A stretch of DNA of 64,000 nucleotides, from positions 124,001 to 188,000 of the forward strand of contig MU008192.1 of assembly GCA_010909165.1 (NCBI GenBank). Direction: 5' to 3'. Position 1 is the first letter of the stretch. Each line of letters opens with the position of its first letter. Below are positions 46,231-56,922 of the stretch, piece after piece. The stretch comes from Anthoceros angustus (Eukaryota > Streptophyta > Anthocerotopsida > Anthocerotales > Anthocerotaceae). The position numbers and the translations under genes were made by a program. Below the pieces are notes generated by a model. It had not been told where the DNA came from. It ran no database searches and saw nothing but the letters and a program-made list of their open reading frames with translations.

Positions 46231-47541
46231 TTCCTTGCATCAAACTAGGTAGACCTTCAGCATCTCAATTCCTTTTTCCCAATGCGAGTGCTTAAATCTG
46301 AAGATAGCCCCGGATCGAAGTCTTCCCCAAGAAATGTTACCATGCGTGAGCCCATGATGGCCAACAACGAGGCCTCCACGTTCCACATCTGCGTTTATCT
46401 CTGCTCAGCATCCTGCAATCGAGCGTCTCCCACGTTGACTCCCGGGAGGCAGTGGATGTAAACTTCGAACTCTGCCGGCTCCCTGCAGTAATGCCGAAGG
46501 GTCAGGGCAACGGCAAGAAGCACGATGTAGAAGAGGGCTCATTCGAAGAGAGAGATAGGAGGGAGTCGCGCACTTCATCACCGTAGCTCACTTCACTAGA
46601 GTCTTCCACACTTCACATCACCGTAGGTCACTTCATGAGAGACTTCCACACTCCACCACCACCGCAGCCCACTTCATCAGACTTCCACACACGTAGGCTG
46701 ATTAGGGGACAAAAGGGATTCCTGCACGAGAACCCCAGCAACAGGAATGAAGATGCGTAGCACCAAAAACAGAACTCCTAGGCGAGCAGAAACATCCACC
46801 ACCGACGAAAAAGTAGGGCCCAACTCACGCCCTCCTTTTCAGAAATCGGACAACAGCCTCCTGCTCAGCAACTTGAGGATAACCACCCGCCGTCGAGACC
46901 ACATGAAACCTACGAACGGTTTTCACAAGGAAGGCAGAAACCTCATCCTCTGGCACACTGACACACCAGCCAGTTTCCAGAGCCTCTCCCAAAACCTTCA
47001 AAAGCTTCTCGAAGGAAGCACTGTGATCAGAAATGAGAGGCACCTCCCAAACCCAAGACAAGACGTTGCGAGAAGCCAGCAAAGGAGCATAGAATTGTCG
47101 TTTCAGATTGATGACCCAAGAGTGACCCCGGAGCACCCGAGAGTCTCCAAAAGTCTCAGAAGTCTCAAAAAGTCTCAAAAGCCTGAGACGTGGACACACC
47201 CAATGCAATCGCGATGGCCCCATGTGCAAAAGAAGTGGTTAACCACCATGCTTTCCCCGCTTTTTCTACACCAAACCCGGTTGTGGCGGCCCCTCCGCCA
47301 GTCAGCAGTACAGTATCCAGTACCCAGTGTCTACCATTGGAGAGAAGGATCGGACTACCTCTCCACATCCGACTTACACAGGACGCAAGTGATAGCCTGG
47401 CACGAAGACGGGCATGCTTCTCCATGCTTGCAATTCGCGAAACGGCAGCGATGTGATCCATCCTCGAATTCCAAACCACGCAGAGAAGGCGAAGGTCATC
47501 CAGAGAAGGTCGTTATTGATAGAGTATCATCATGAGGTCAT
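46231..47541. other. Intergenic, short repeats and a doubtful ORF
   Basis: At 46,575-46,700 there are imperfect repeats of CACTTCATCA and GACTTCCACAC. An ATG ORF (46,747-47,535 +, 262 codons) and overlapping minus-strand frames (47,229-46,825, with WEVPLISDHSASFEKLLKVL) are open. Neither shows a recognised family. The minus frame has the more protein-like composition and may be an old transposon remnant. Confidence 0.45.
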
Positions 47542-50500
47542 CCATGAGATTATGGTTGCGGCCATGGAGTGGATGTTTCCTTATGTTGCCTGGAGCAGGC
47601 TTTCTCATGGAGCGATTAGGTGGGTCACTGGCGCAAACTTCCACACAAGGCAGGACCTCCCCTCCAGGTACAGAAGCAGAGCACCTGACGCCATGTGTAT
47701 CGTGTATCCAGAAGCATATGTGATGAAGGGAACCACGGACTGGATCCCGGAAATACAGCGGCGTCTGCCGTACTGTACTGTCAGGGAGGTAGGTGCCCAA
47801 GACCTCCAGCCTGCGCCAAAAGAAGATGAGGGAAAGGGAAGTTATGGGAAGCACATCCCAACGGGGTCTGCCGGTTCCGCAAATCGAAGAGGTCGGGACT
47901 CGGAATGGAGTAAAGTTTATAGTTTCTCTCTCATCACCGGATGTGGCGCCGGCGGATCCGCCTCTCTCTGGTAGCCACTACCACATGTACAGCTCATCGA
48001 GGCATCGTTCGGACGGGGCGGGCCATGTTGTCAAGTAAGAGGGGATCTCTCAAAATAGTACACCTACAATTTTAGGTTGATTTGGTCAGGACGCAAAGGA
48101 CGTTAATGGTTGGTTGGCTCCTCGACCCCAGGGGCTCGGAGTGCAAGTCTGTAATTAGCACAATCGGTGAATGCTTGCCTTGCAAGGCTATTTTTTTTGA
48201 TGTTGGTGCCCTATATTTTTTTTTAAATTTTGCCGCCGCTGGTGCTGGATGTGCGGATGGGATCTGCAACGCGAGCCTGGCATACTGTCACACCGTACAT
48301 ACCATGAGAAGGAAAAAGAGGATATGCTTTTTAGTCCATAAAGACTTACATGTCTGTATGCGATCGAAATGATGATTACAATAAAAATATTTGAATTTAT
48401 TTAAGTATTTAATTAATTATTTAAGAGTAGAATTTTGTGGCAAAAGTGGTGTGTGCTGCAACACGTGTGTACCTATAGTTTTGAAAGGGATAGGCTTTCC
48501 TTCCTTCTTAGACTTCAATTAAAGCGGTAGGATCGAGGTTTCGTAAGCGGAGCGGCAGGCTGGCCCGGGGACCGGGCAGTGGTAGGGCGTCAACTACCGG
48601 TCATGCGGAAGGCGGGTCCGACACCGACAGCGCTGCTTGTGTGGCCAAGCTGCGAGCCTGCTAACGGGACTTGACCCCGTTTTGACGTGTGACTTGCGGT
48701 TACCTCCTGTCCCGGTCAACGAGTGGCTGCACGGCAGGCCAGCAGGAGCCGCCCTGCGGCTGACCCGGTCGCCTCGTCTTTTTTTGGGCCCCTGGAGATC
48801 CTCCCTCCAGTAGTTCCTCAAACCCAGGAGGCCGGGCCGGGCCGGGCCGGGCCGGGTGTGTGATAGGACCACACGCCACCACCTTTGCCGCCTGGTGAAG
48901 AGTGGCCGTCAGTCGTCGCGTTATTAAGAAATCCCTTCTTCGTCTTCTTCCTCCTGCCTGGAGCCTGGAGCCTGGACTCCAATCCTTCCCCTCCCTCCCG
49001 CTCTGGCTTCGTTGCTCTCTTCTGCTCTGCTTTGCTCTGCGCAGCGCAGCGCTTGCTTGCCTGCCCGCCGCTCCCAGGTGCTTGCTTGTGCCATCCCATG
49101 TTTTCTGGGCTTGTCGTACTTAGTATCTGTATGCTGCTTGGCGTGATGCTGCTGGAGGCAGGAGATTGAGTAGCAGGCTGGGACTCCAGCTGCAGCTAGT
49201 GCTCTTGCTGGATCGAGTGTGTCAGAGTTCCGAGCTCCAAGCGTGAAGAGAGGTTTTTTTGTGTGTTTGTGTGTGTGTGTTTCCATGAGGCTGATGATTG
49301 ATTCGGAGCCCGGGGTGAATGGTGATGGCAGGAAGAAGAAATGACAAACGGTGGGTGGTAGCGACGAGGGTGGAGCAGGTGTAGGCAAGCAGCACCCACG
49401 AAAATTAGGGGGTGACGACATTGTTGCAACAATGGCCGCGGCCCCGCTGCCTTCGGCCTTCGCTCTGGGAGCGGCGGTCCCAGACTGGCTCAACAAGGGG
49501 GACAATGCATGGCAGATGACAGCGGCTACCCTGGTGGGACTCCAGAGCGTGCCGGGCCTGGTGATCCTGTACGGGAGCATCGTGAAGAAGAAGTGGGCTG
49601 TGAATTCCGCCTTCATGGCGCTCTACGCCTTCGCGGCCGTGCTGCTGTGCTGGGTGATCTGGGGCTACAAGATGGCCTTCGGCCAGAAGCTGCTGCCCTT
49701 GTGGGGCAAGGCCGGCCCTGCTCTGGGCCAGCACTATCTCATCGGCCAGGCTCTGCTGCCCGCGTCCACGCAGATCTACGCCACCACCCGCGACGGCCAC
49801 AACAAGGGCGACACGGAGACGGCCGCCATCGCCCCCCTCTACCCGATGGCCACCATGGTCTACTTCCAGTTCGTGTTCGCGGCCATCACCCTCATCCTGC
49901 TGGCGGGCTCCGTGCTGGGCAGGATGAAGTTCCTGGCCTGGATGATCTTCGTCCCCTCTGGCTCACCTTCTCCTACACCGTGGGCGCCTTCAGCATCTGG
50001 GGCGGCGGCTTCCTCTTCCACTGGGGCGTGCTCGACTACTCGGGCGGCTACGTCATCCACCTTTCCTCCGGCGTCGCCGGCTTCACCGCCGCCTACTGGG
50101 TGAGTGTATCCTCTCCACCCACCTCGTGCCGACATTCTCTCCTCAGCAGTAGCAGGAGCAGCAGCAGCAGCAGCAGAGGATGGGATTGATTGAGTGCAAC
50201 ATCCTCTCTGCAATCCCATCCTCATGCAATCCTTGGATGGCTTTGATTGATTGATTTTGACTGCGGAGAATTGATTGATTTTGACTGCGGAGAGAAGGAT
50301 ACACATTGGCGATGACGATGGATCAGTGCATTGCCGGTGCTCTTGCCAACATTTGACTGTAAATACATCCCCTTCTTCCACCTTGCTATCCCAGCCTCAT
50401 GCAATCCTGCGATGGGGGAATGGGTTTGATCGATTGGGTGATTGGGTGATGGACTCTTGACTGTGTCGGGATTGGATACGTCGGTGACAGTGGGTGATTG

Positions 50501-50554
50501 CGCTGCTGGTGCTATCGCCAGCACAGGAAGAAGCTTCTGGTTTGGCTGAAAGAT
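47542..50554 (+). repeat. Segmental duplication, copy 1 (AMT2 5' half and upstream)
   Basis: Two blocks, 47,542-47,675 and 47,891-50,554, recur at 56,576-56,708 and 56,923-59,536. The 215 bp between the blocks differ completely from the 214 bp between the blocks in copy 2. The duplicated part covers the AMT2 upstream region, exon 1 and most of the intron, and stops 48 bp before AMT2 exon 2. Confidence 0.9.
48838..48860 (+). repeat. GGGCC short tandem repeat upstream of AMT2
   Basis: Five-base GGGCC/CCGGG units repeat about four times; the duplicate at 57,842-57,860 has about one unit fewer. A GT-rich microsatellite follows at 49,255-49,280. Confidence 0.7.
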
Positions 50555-51477
50555 TTGAACACGTTTGCTGCCGTGTAACACAAGCCCCATCTGCGTTGCA
50601 GGTGGGTCCTAGGCTGACCAAGGACCGGGAGAGGTTCCCGCCGAACAACATCCTGCTCACGCTGGCGGGAGCGGGGCTGCTGTGGCTGGGATGGGCGGGA
50701 TTCAACGGAGGAGACCCGTATGCGGCCAACATCGATTCCTCCATAGCCGTGCTCAACACCAACGTGTGCGCGGCCACCAGCCTGCTGACATGGACGGTGC
50801 TGGACGTGCTGTACTTCGGGAAGCCGTCGGTGATCGGGGCGGTGCAGGGGATGATCACGGGGCTGGTGGCCATCACGCCCGCGGCGGGGCTGGTGCAAGG
50901 GTGGGCGGCCATCGTGATGGGGCTGGTGTCGGGCAGCGTGCCCTGGTGGTCCATGAACGTAGTGGCCAAGAAGCTGGCCATCTTCCAGCTGGTGGACGAC
51001 ACGCTGGGCGTGTTCCACACGCACGCCGTGGCGGGCTTCCTGGGCGGCACCATGACGGGCCTGTTCGCGGAGCCTCACCTCACCTCCCTCTTCGCCGCCG
51101 TCACCAACAGCCGCGGTGCCTTCTACGGCAAGCCCGCCGGCGGGGAGCAGCTGGGCAAGCAGATCGCGGGCGCCCTCTTCATCATCGCCTGGAACCTGGT
51201 GGTCACCTCCATCATTCTCGTCGCCATCTCCACCGTGGTTCCCCTCCGCATGACGGAAGAGGAGCTCCAGGTGGGCGACGACGCCGCCCACGGCGAGGAG
51301 GCGTACGCGCTGTGGGGAGATGGGGAGAAGTACGATTCGTCCAAGCACGGATACGATTCCTCCAAGCACGGGCCCGGGACGGGGACCGGCACCCCCTACG
51401 GCGAGGACTCGCCTCTCGGGCTCCTCCGCCGCAACGCCACCCCGTCCTCCGCCACCACCGGCACCGTGGAATTGTAG
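49432..51477 (+). CDS. AMT2: AMT2-type ammonium transporter (one apparent 1-bp frameshift)
   Basis: An eleven-TM ammonium/ammonia transporter of the MEP-like plant AMT2 clade. Exon 1 is 49432-50099 and exon 2 is 50602-51477. With one missing base in a C-run at about 49,952-49,956 the product would be 514 residues. The duplicate at 58,422 has the extra C there, so the break is probably a sequence error or recent loss. Signatures: [51 protein letters not shown] (first pore His), [35 protein letters not shown], and [19 protein letters not shown] (second pore His). The cytosolic tail has a duplicated YDSSKHG motif and Ser/Thr-rich sequence, possible phosphorylation sites. It is the only complete AMT gene in the window. 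Confidence 0.9.
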
Positions 51478-51687
51478 GCTCCTCGCCGCGTCCTTACCAT
51501 TTTCTTCACTCTCGTCGGGCGAGACGCCAAATGCACCGCGTCCGAGCGTAGTAGACTGTTCCTTCACACGCGTCGGCTTTTGTCTTTGTGAAGCACACGC
51601 CGAGTGTGCTGTGTTGATGCTCTGTGTGTGTCCGGATTGGACTTGGATCTCCCTCGGGGTGACTTGTTCCGCGCGAGACATTTCTGA

Positions 51688-52974
51688 ATGAGCTTGAAAC
51701 TGGCGCCATGGCGCCATGGATGTTCGTTCAACATTCGCTCGCAGCAGCACGAACGAACGCAAACGAGGAGCAGCATGCGGTTGCTGATGCAGCGTTCGGT
51801 CGCTCTAGCATCTATCCCGCAGCCGCAGCATCCTCGTCGTGGGAGCGCAGGAATGCCGCCGGCGGTGAAGGGAAAGGGTGGTAGTGGCAGTGGCAGTGGT
51901 GATGCTGCCACCCTGCTGTCATGCCGCAGCCAGCGAAGCTTCCTAGCTCCTGCTGCCTTTGCTGCTGCCGCAGCAGCAGGGGGTTTGCACCAGCAGCAGC
52001 AGCAGCAGCAGCAGCACAGGCTGCTGCTGGTGGACGGCAACAACCTCCTGTACCGCGCCTACTACAAGCTGATGGCGAGAATCCACCACGGCAAGCTGAG
52101 GGAGCACAAGTCGGACGGAAACGGGGACTCCGTGCTCACCGTCTTCGCAGCCCTGGCCAGCCTGCTCCGCCTGCTGGAGCTGCTGCCATCCTCCGTCGCC
52201 GTCGTCTTCGACTTCAAGGGCGCCACCTTCAGGCACCTCCTGCTCCCTACCTACAAGGCCGGCCGCCCGCCGGTCCCCGACGCCCTGGAGGAAGCAGCCG
52301 GGTATGTCAAATCCGCGCTTCTTGCCATGGACGTCTCCGTGCTGGAAATCCCCGGGGTGGAGGCGGACGACGTCATCGCCGCCCTGGCCGTGCAGGCCGT
52401 GGCTGCTGGGATGAAGGTTAGGGTTGCGTCTGTGGACAAGGATTTCTTCCAGCTGCTCTCGCCGTCGCTGCGGCTGCTGCGGCCGCTGCCCAAGGGATCC
52501 GGGACCGTGTCCTTCGGAGTGGAGGAGTTCAAGGAGATGTACGGGGACTTGGAGCCGTCGCAGTTCGTGGACGTGCTGGCTCTCATGGGCGATGCCGTGG
52601 ATAACGTCCCTGGCGTGCCCGGGATCGGGGAGAAGACGGCGGTCAAGCTCATCCGGGAGCACGGGTCGCTGGAAACCCTGCTGGAGCGCTGTGAAGAAGT
52701 ACCGGGGAAGCGGGTGCGAGAGAGCTTGCTTAGCTGCAAGGAAGGTGTCGCGCTCGGCAAGACCCTCGTAACCCTGCGCTCCCAGCTGCCCGACACGGTG
52801 CTCTCGTCCAGCCTGCAGGATCTCGAGTTTCGGGTGCCCCAGGATGGGGGACTGAAGTACATGCAACTGCTGGATGCCATGGGGACGTGTGTGGACCCTT
52901 CTGAGTGTGAGCAGCTGAAGAAGAGGTCTCTCAAGCTCTGGCAGTCTCTCAAGGGATCGCCACACATGGATTGA
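51688..52974 (+). CDS. Organellar 5'-3' exonuclease (PolA N-terminal/FEN-like family)
   Basis: An intronless ORF of 428 residues from ATG 51,688. A 5'-3' exonuclease of the bacterial PolI N-domain type, which removes RNA primers and flaps during plastid or mitochondrial DNA replication and repair; plant homologs are the OEX1/OEX2 proteins. Residues 1 to about 105 are a Ser/Arg/Ala-rich presequence with a polyglutamine run (about 101-108). The nuclease core has LLLVDGNNLLYRAYYKLM, VVFDFKGATFRH, YKAGRPPVPD, EIPGVEADDVIAALA, VASVDKDFFQLLS, then the helix-hairpin-helix block LMGDAVDNVPGVPGIGEKTA. The acidic metal ligands (D in VDGN, FDFKG, EADD, DKD and GDAVDN) are all present. The C-terminus resembles the plant members. 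Confidence 0.92.
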   Translation: MSLKLAPWRHGCSFNIRSQQHERTQTRSSMRLLMQRSVALASIPQPQHPRRGSAGMPPAVKGKGGSGSGSGDAATLLSCRSQRSFLAPAAFAAAAAAGGLHQQQQQQQQHRLLLVDGNNLLYRAYYKLMARIHHGKLREHKSDGNGDSVLTVFAALASLLRLLELLPSSVAVVFDFKGATFRHLLLPTYKAGRPPVPDALEEAAGYVKSALLAMDVSVLEIPGVEADDVIAALAVQAVAAGMKVRVASVDKDFFQLLSPSLRLLRPLPKGSGTVSFGVEEFKEMYGDLEPSQFVDVLALMGDAVDNVPGVPGIGEKTAVKLIREHGSLETLLERCEEVPGKRVRESLLSCKEGVALGKTLVTLRSQLPDTVLSSSLQDLEFRVPQDGGLKYMQLLDAMGTCVDPSECEQLKKRSLKLWQSLKGSPHMD

Positions 52975-53749
52975 ACACGGACGAGCTCCAGCCTCTGCTC
53001 AACTGTTTGTTTGATTGTGCAGATGCGGGCCGATGGTGCCGGTGCCGTCGGCTCCATCCGCCTCTAGGCTGCAAGGGGGCCTTCGCTGCCTCGCAGTTGA
53101 AGCCTATGAGCTCTTGCGCGAAACTTCACAAACGAAGCAATTGCGAGAGGAGGTGAGACAGCTCCATCCTCCTGACTAGGTTTTGTGACAGGCTTGTGTG
53201 GTTGAGGCTTCATCAGCTTGTTGTTGATGCTCTCGTCTGTCACATGCAGACCAGGTCATTGTTCGGTTCAGCGCCTCGGCATACCAAACCTAGTTTGCCA
53301 TGTGCGCATCAATATACCAAATGCCCTACTTCACTGCAGCGCTCATGTCCTCTGTTGCATACAGTGCCAGGGCTTCTGTCCCGAGCCTCTGCTGAATGTG
53401 TATATCCATGAATCAGGGCAGTTCACATTGTCACCGCATATGTTGTGGGCAGACTGTCGGGCACCTTGCGAGCCTCACTTCAGTCTCCAGTATTGGAGAT
53501 CGTGTTCACCATGCCATACAACGCATCACAAAAGTATCCGCCTTGTCCGCACTATCCTGATGAATATCTTCATGAACCTCCTTGCCCGACACCAGGTCTA
53601 TTGCAGGGGCACACCCACCTTGAAGAGTGCCACTAAGACACGGTGACATACTTCGGCCCCACACACCTACTGCTCGCCCTTGTAGATACTATGGACAGGT
53701 GATAAATCTGTGCGGGCTGCCCGTGTCGGGTACGCGCCAGAGTGATGGA
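52975..53749. other. Intergenic, no gene recognised
   Basis: Contains the exonuclease 3' flank. Short plus-strand ORFs (53,196-53,646) have no family signal. The stretch after about 53,600 leads into the tandem duplication. Confidence 0.45.
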
Positions 53750-55287
53750 CGCCCTGATGTGAGCTCCGGGAACAGGCACTAGGGGAAAGGCCTGAAATGC
53801 ATCCTCCAACCTGCCACAGGAGGAGTACATTCCAATGATCTGCTTGGCCAAGGATGCGTTCGAGCCGTACCAATGTACATTTGTACCCACATTGGACTGC
53901 CATATCTGGACGCGCCAACCACAGAACGAGATGCTTTCTTCTCTGCCATGCATCTCTTGAGGACACCAAAAAAAAAGAGCGTGTCGGAGACATGTCACCC
54001 TCGGTGCACGAGGGCGTCCATCTAGGTCTTTGGCAACCATGTTAGGCTACGTCCGAACTGTATTACTCTGGTGTGCTGTGGTGTTATACAGACCACCCTG
54101 AAGGGGTAGTGGCAACCATGGTAGACTACGTTCCAATTGTCTTGTTTCGGTATCTGGGCATCCTGCCATAGCCTGTTGTTAGCCTCATCTGCCGCCAGCG
54201 GTCCCTGAACGATGGCCACAGTATGGCACCCGGACCCTCTGTGGACCCAACAAATTGGTGTGTGTACAGGGATTCTACGAGAAGCTCCTACTCACCTCAC
54301 CTCAGGGAGTCAACCCCTGGCAAACACCCAAGCCTCCAGGTGCAGCAGTGTAAGGAGCCCAGCACTTCCACTTCTGACAAAATGTCTTGTTGGTGACTTG
54401 TTTACCAGTGATGGTCGTCGCCAGGAGCAGGAGCAAGAGCACCTGTGGCAACAATTTTTTCTGGACCCTACCAAATGGTGGGACAACAGACGAGATAAGC
54501 AGAGCTCCCGTCTGCCTGACTTCCGGCGTAAGGGGTCCGGCGAGGTCCTGTGGTTAAACAACATGTTCAAGCCAGCTTGGGTTGATGAGCAGCTCGTTTC
54601 CTTGGATATGCAGATGGGTCATGGTGCCTCCTTCCAAGTCGAGCTCTGGGATAAGCCTGAACCTGGCAGGCGTGCAGGATCGGAATGGGCGTCGTAACGG
54701 CTGGAACCGTGAGCATGTTATGTCAGCAGGGAAGCTTTCTGAGGCCGTAGGAGCCCTCGAATCTCTGGCGCAGACAGACTCTGGTATTTCTCAGTCTCTG
54801 TTTTACACTGTGCTGAAACTGTGTACAGCTAAGAAGGATTTGGTTGTGGGGCGACGAGTTCATGATCTCACTGTCAAACTTGGGTGAGTCGGATGCATAC
54901 TTGGGGAACCATATCTTGCGCATGCATGTGGAGGTAGGCTAGAGGAGGCCATGGATGTGCCAGGGTGGGCAAACCAGATGTCTTCATGTGGTTTCCATAA
55001 TCCGCACGCTAAGCATGGGAAACCTAATGAGGCCATACAACTGTACCATGAGATGCGTAGGTCAGGAGTGAAGATGCTCACGTCTTTGTAGCTGCCTTCA
55101 AGCTTGTGCATTTGCTGCCGACTTGGAATCTGGCAGAAAAGTGCACTGTGATGTGTTGCACAGTGGCATTCCTTAACTTGTTGTTGGCTGCCTGGTGGAC
55201 ATGTATGCAAAATGTGGTGAACTGGAAGATGCACGCCAGGTTTTTGACAGCATGGCCACAAAGGATGTGGTGACATGGAATGCCCTG
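53750..55287 (+). repeat. Tandem duplication, copy A (about 1.54 kb)
   Basis: The sequence GCCCTGATGTGAGCTCCGGG begins both this copy (about 53,749) and the next (about 55,281). Copy A contains the 5' region and start of a PPR gene and ends inside PPR coding sequence (TGGAATGCCCTGAT), where copy B is joined. The junction therefore lies at the shared word GCCCTGAT. Confidence 0.85.
54212..55287 (+). pseudogene. PDF-motif PPR gene, 5' copy A (frameshifted, truncated)
   Basis: From ATG 54,212 the frame includes a domain at about 54,443-54,580 (LWQQFFLDPTKWWDNRR, then LPDFRRKGSGEVLWL). This matches the PDF motif of plant organellar single-stranded-DNA-binding (OSB) proteins: a WWDNR block, Pro-Asp-Phe and a final LW. 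After a frame change it continues as PPR (AVGALESLAQTDSGISQSLF, TVLKLCTAKKDL). After more breaks it runs to [20 protein letters not shown] and [12 protein letters not shown], then stops at the duplication joint. At least three frameshifts make it non-functional as read. Confidence 0.7.
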
Positions 55288-56575
55288 ATGTGAGCTCCGG
55301 GAACAGGCACTAGGGAAAGGCCTGAAATGCATCCTCCAACCTGCCACAGGAGGAGTACATTCCAATGATCTGCTTGGCCAAGGATGCGTTCGAGCCGTAC
55401 CAATGTACATTTGTACCCACATTGGACTGCCATATCTGGACGCGCCAACCACAGAACGAGATGCTTTCTTCTCTGCCATGCATCTCTTGAGGACACCAAA
55501 AAAAAAGAGCGTGTCGGAGACATGTCACCCTCGGTGCACGAGGGCGTCCATCTAGGTCTTTGGCAACCATGTTAGGCTACGTCCGAACTGTATTACTCTG
55601 GTGTGCTGTGGTGTTATACAGACCACCCTGAAGGGGTAGTGGCAACCATGGTAGACTACGTTCCAATTGTCTTGTTTCGGTATCTGGGCATCCTGCCATA
55701 GCCTGTTGTTAGCCTCATCTGCCGCCAGCGGTCCCTGAACGATGGCCACAGTATGGCACCGGACCCTCTGTGGACCCAACAAATTGGTGTGTACAGGGAT
55801 TCTACGAGGAGCTCCACTCACCTCACCTCAGGGAGTCAACCCCTGGCAAACACCCAAGCCTCCAGGTGCAGCAGTGTAAGGAGCCCAGCACTTCCACTTC
55901 CGAGAAAATGTGTGGTGACGGTTTCCAGCGATGGTCGTCGCCAGGAGCAGGAGCACTTGTGGCAACAATTTTTCTGGACCCTACCATGTGGTGGGACAAC
56001 AGACGAGATAAGAAGAGCTCCCTGCCTGACTTCCGGCGTAAGGGGTCCGGCGAGGTCCTGTGGTTAAACAACATGTTCAAGCCAGCTTGGGTTGATGAGC
56101 AGCTCGTTTCCTTGGATATGCAGATGGGTCATGGTGCCTCTCCTTCCGATTTGAGCTCTTGGGATAAGCCTGAACCTGGCAGTCGTGAAGGATCGGGAAT
56201 GGTCGTCGTAACCGCTGGAACCGTGAGTATTTTATGTGAGCTAGGGAAGCTTTCTGAGGCCGTAGGAGCCCTCGAATCTCTGGCGCAGACAGACTCTGGT
56301 ATTTCTCAGTCTCTGTTTTACACTGTGCTGAAACTGTGTACAGCTAAGAAGGATTTGGAAGTGGGGCGACGAGTTCATCATCTCATTGTGAAACTTGGGT
56401 ACGAGTCGGATGCATACTTGGGGAACCATATCTTGCGCATGTATGCATGTGGAGGTAGGCTAGAGGAGGCCAGGGATGTGCTGATCAGGGTGGGCAAACC
56501 AGACGTCTTCATGTGGTTTTCCATAATCTCCGCATACGCCAAGCATGGGAAACCTAATGAGGCCATACAACTGTA
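55288..56575 (+). repeat. Tandem duplication, copy B
   Basis: Collinear with 53,750-55,050 with small indels. The coding part is better preserved here: one frame runs from 55,770 to 56,575 without a break. Diverges from copy A after CATGAGAT at about 56,583, where sequence also found at 47,542 takes over. Confidence 0.85.
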
Positions 56576-56750
56576 CCATGAGATTATGGTTGCGGCCATG
56601 GAGTGGATGTTTCCTTATGTTGCCTGGAGCAGGCTTTCTCATGGAGCGATTAGGTGGGTCACTGGCGCAAACTTCCACACAAGGCAGGACCTCCTCCAGG
56701 TACAGAAGGGCAGGCAACTGCCTGGTGGACATGTATGCAAAATGTGGTGA
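55770..56750 (+). pseudogene. PDF-motif PPR gene, 5' copy B (open frame, fused to foreign sequence)
   Basis: A 326-codon open frame. In order: a Ser-rich leader, the OSB-type PDF motif (DPTMWWDNRRDK, LPDFRRKGSGEVLWL; about 55,970-56,080), LSEAVGALESLAQTDSG, an L-type PPR (LCTAKKDLEVGRRVHHLIVK), an S-type PPR (NHILRMYACGGRLEEARDVL) and a P-type PPR (DVFMWFSIISAYAKHGKPNE). From about 56,576 the frame enters non-PPR sequence (MVAAMEWMFPYVAWSRLSHG) that is also present at 47,542. It then meets the minisatellite. The likely original gene continued into PPR triplets such as those at 59.5-62.5 kb. The start codon is uncertain: 55,770 is GTG. Confidence 0.6.
56576..56708 (+). repeat. Copy 2 of the 134-bp block found at 47,542-47,675
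   Basis: Near-identical to 47,542-47,675, here 1-3 bp shorter (CTCCTCCAGG against CTCCCCTCCAGG). It joins PPR coding sequence on both sides. Confidence 0.85.
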
Positions 56751-56922
56751 ACTGGAAGATGCACGCCAGGTTTTGACAGCTTGGCCACAAAGGATGTGGT
56801 GAACTGGAAGATGCACGCCAGGTTTTGACAGCATGGCCACAAAGGATGTGGTGAACTGGAAGATGCACGCCAGGTTTTGACAGCATGGCCACAAAGGATG
56901 TGGTGAACTGGAAGATGCGTAG
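56744..56922 (+). repeat. 52-bp minisatellite derived from PPR coding sequence
   Basis: GTGGTGAACTGGAAGATGC recurs at 56,744, 56,796, 56,848 and 56,900, an exact 52-bp period. Each unit runs from the S-motif word ATGTGGTGAACTGG to the P-motif word AAGGATGTGGTGA. Both edges carry ATGTGGTGA, so slippage or unequal exchange between these two words within one PPR repeat explains the array. All units have four T in GGTTTTGAC where the intact PPR copies have five, so the frame is broken. Confidence 0.85.

Noticed and set aside
46747-47535. 262-codon plus-strand ATG ORF
   Set aside because: Its composition is irregular, it shows no recognisable domain, minus-strand frames overlap it, and its end runs into the duplicated block. 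Not strong enough to call.
50512-51762. 416-codon minus-strand ORF across AMT2 exon 2
   Set aside because: Antisense shadow of a GC-rich coding exon: low-complexity Gly/His/Arg-rich product, no domain, while the plus strand has clear transporter motifs.
51943-52965. 340-codon minus-strand ORF opposite the 5'-3' exonuclease
   Set aside because: Mirror frame of a GC-rich gene; the plus strand has all catalytic motifs.
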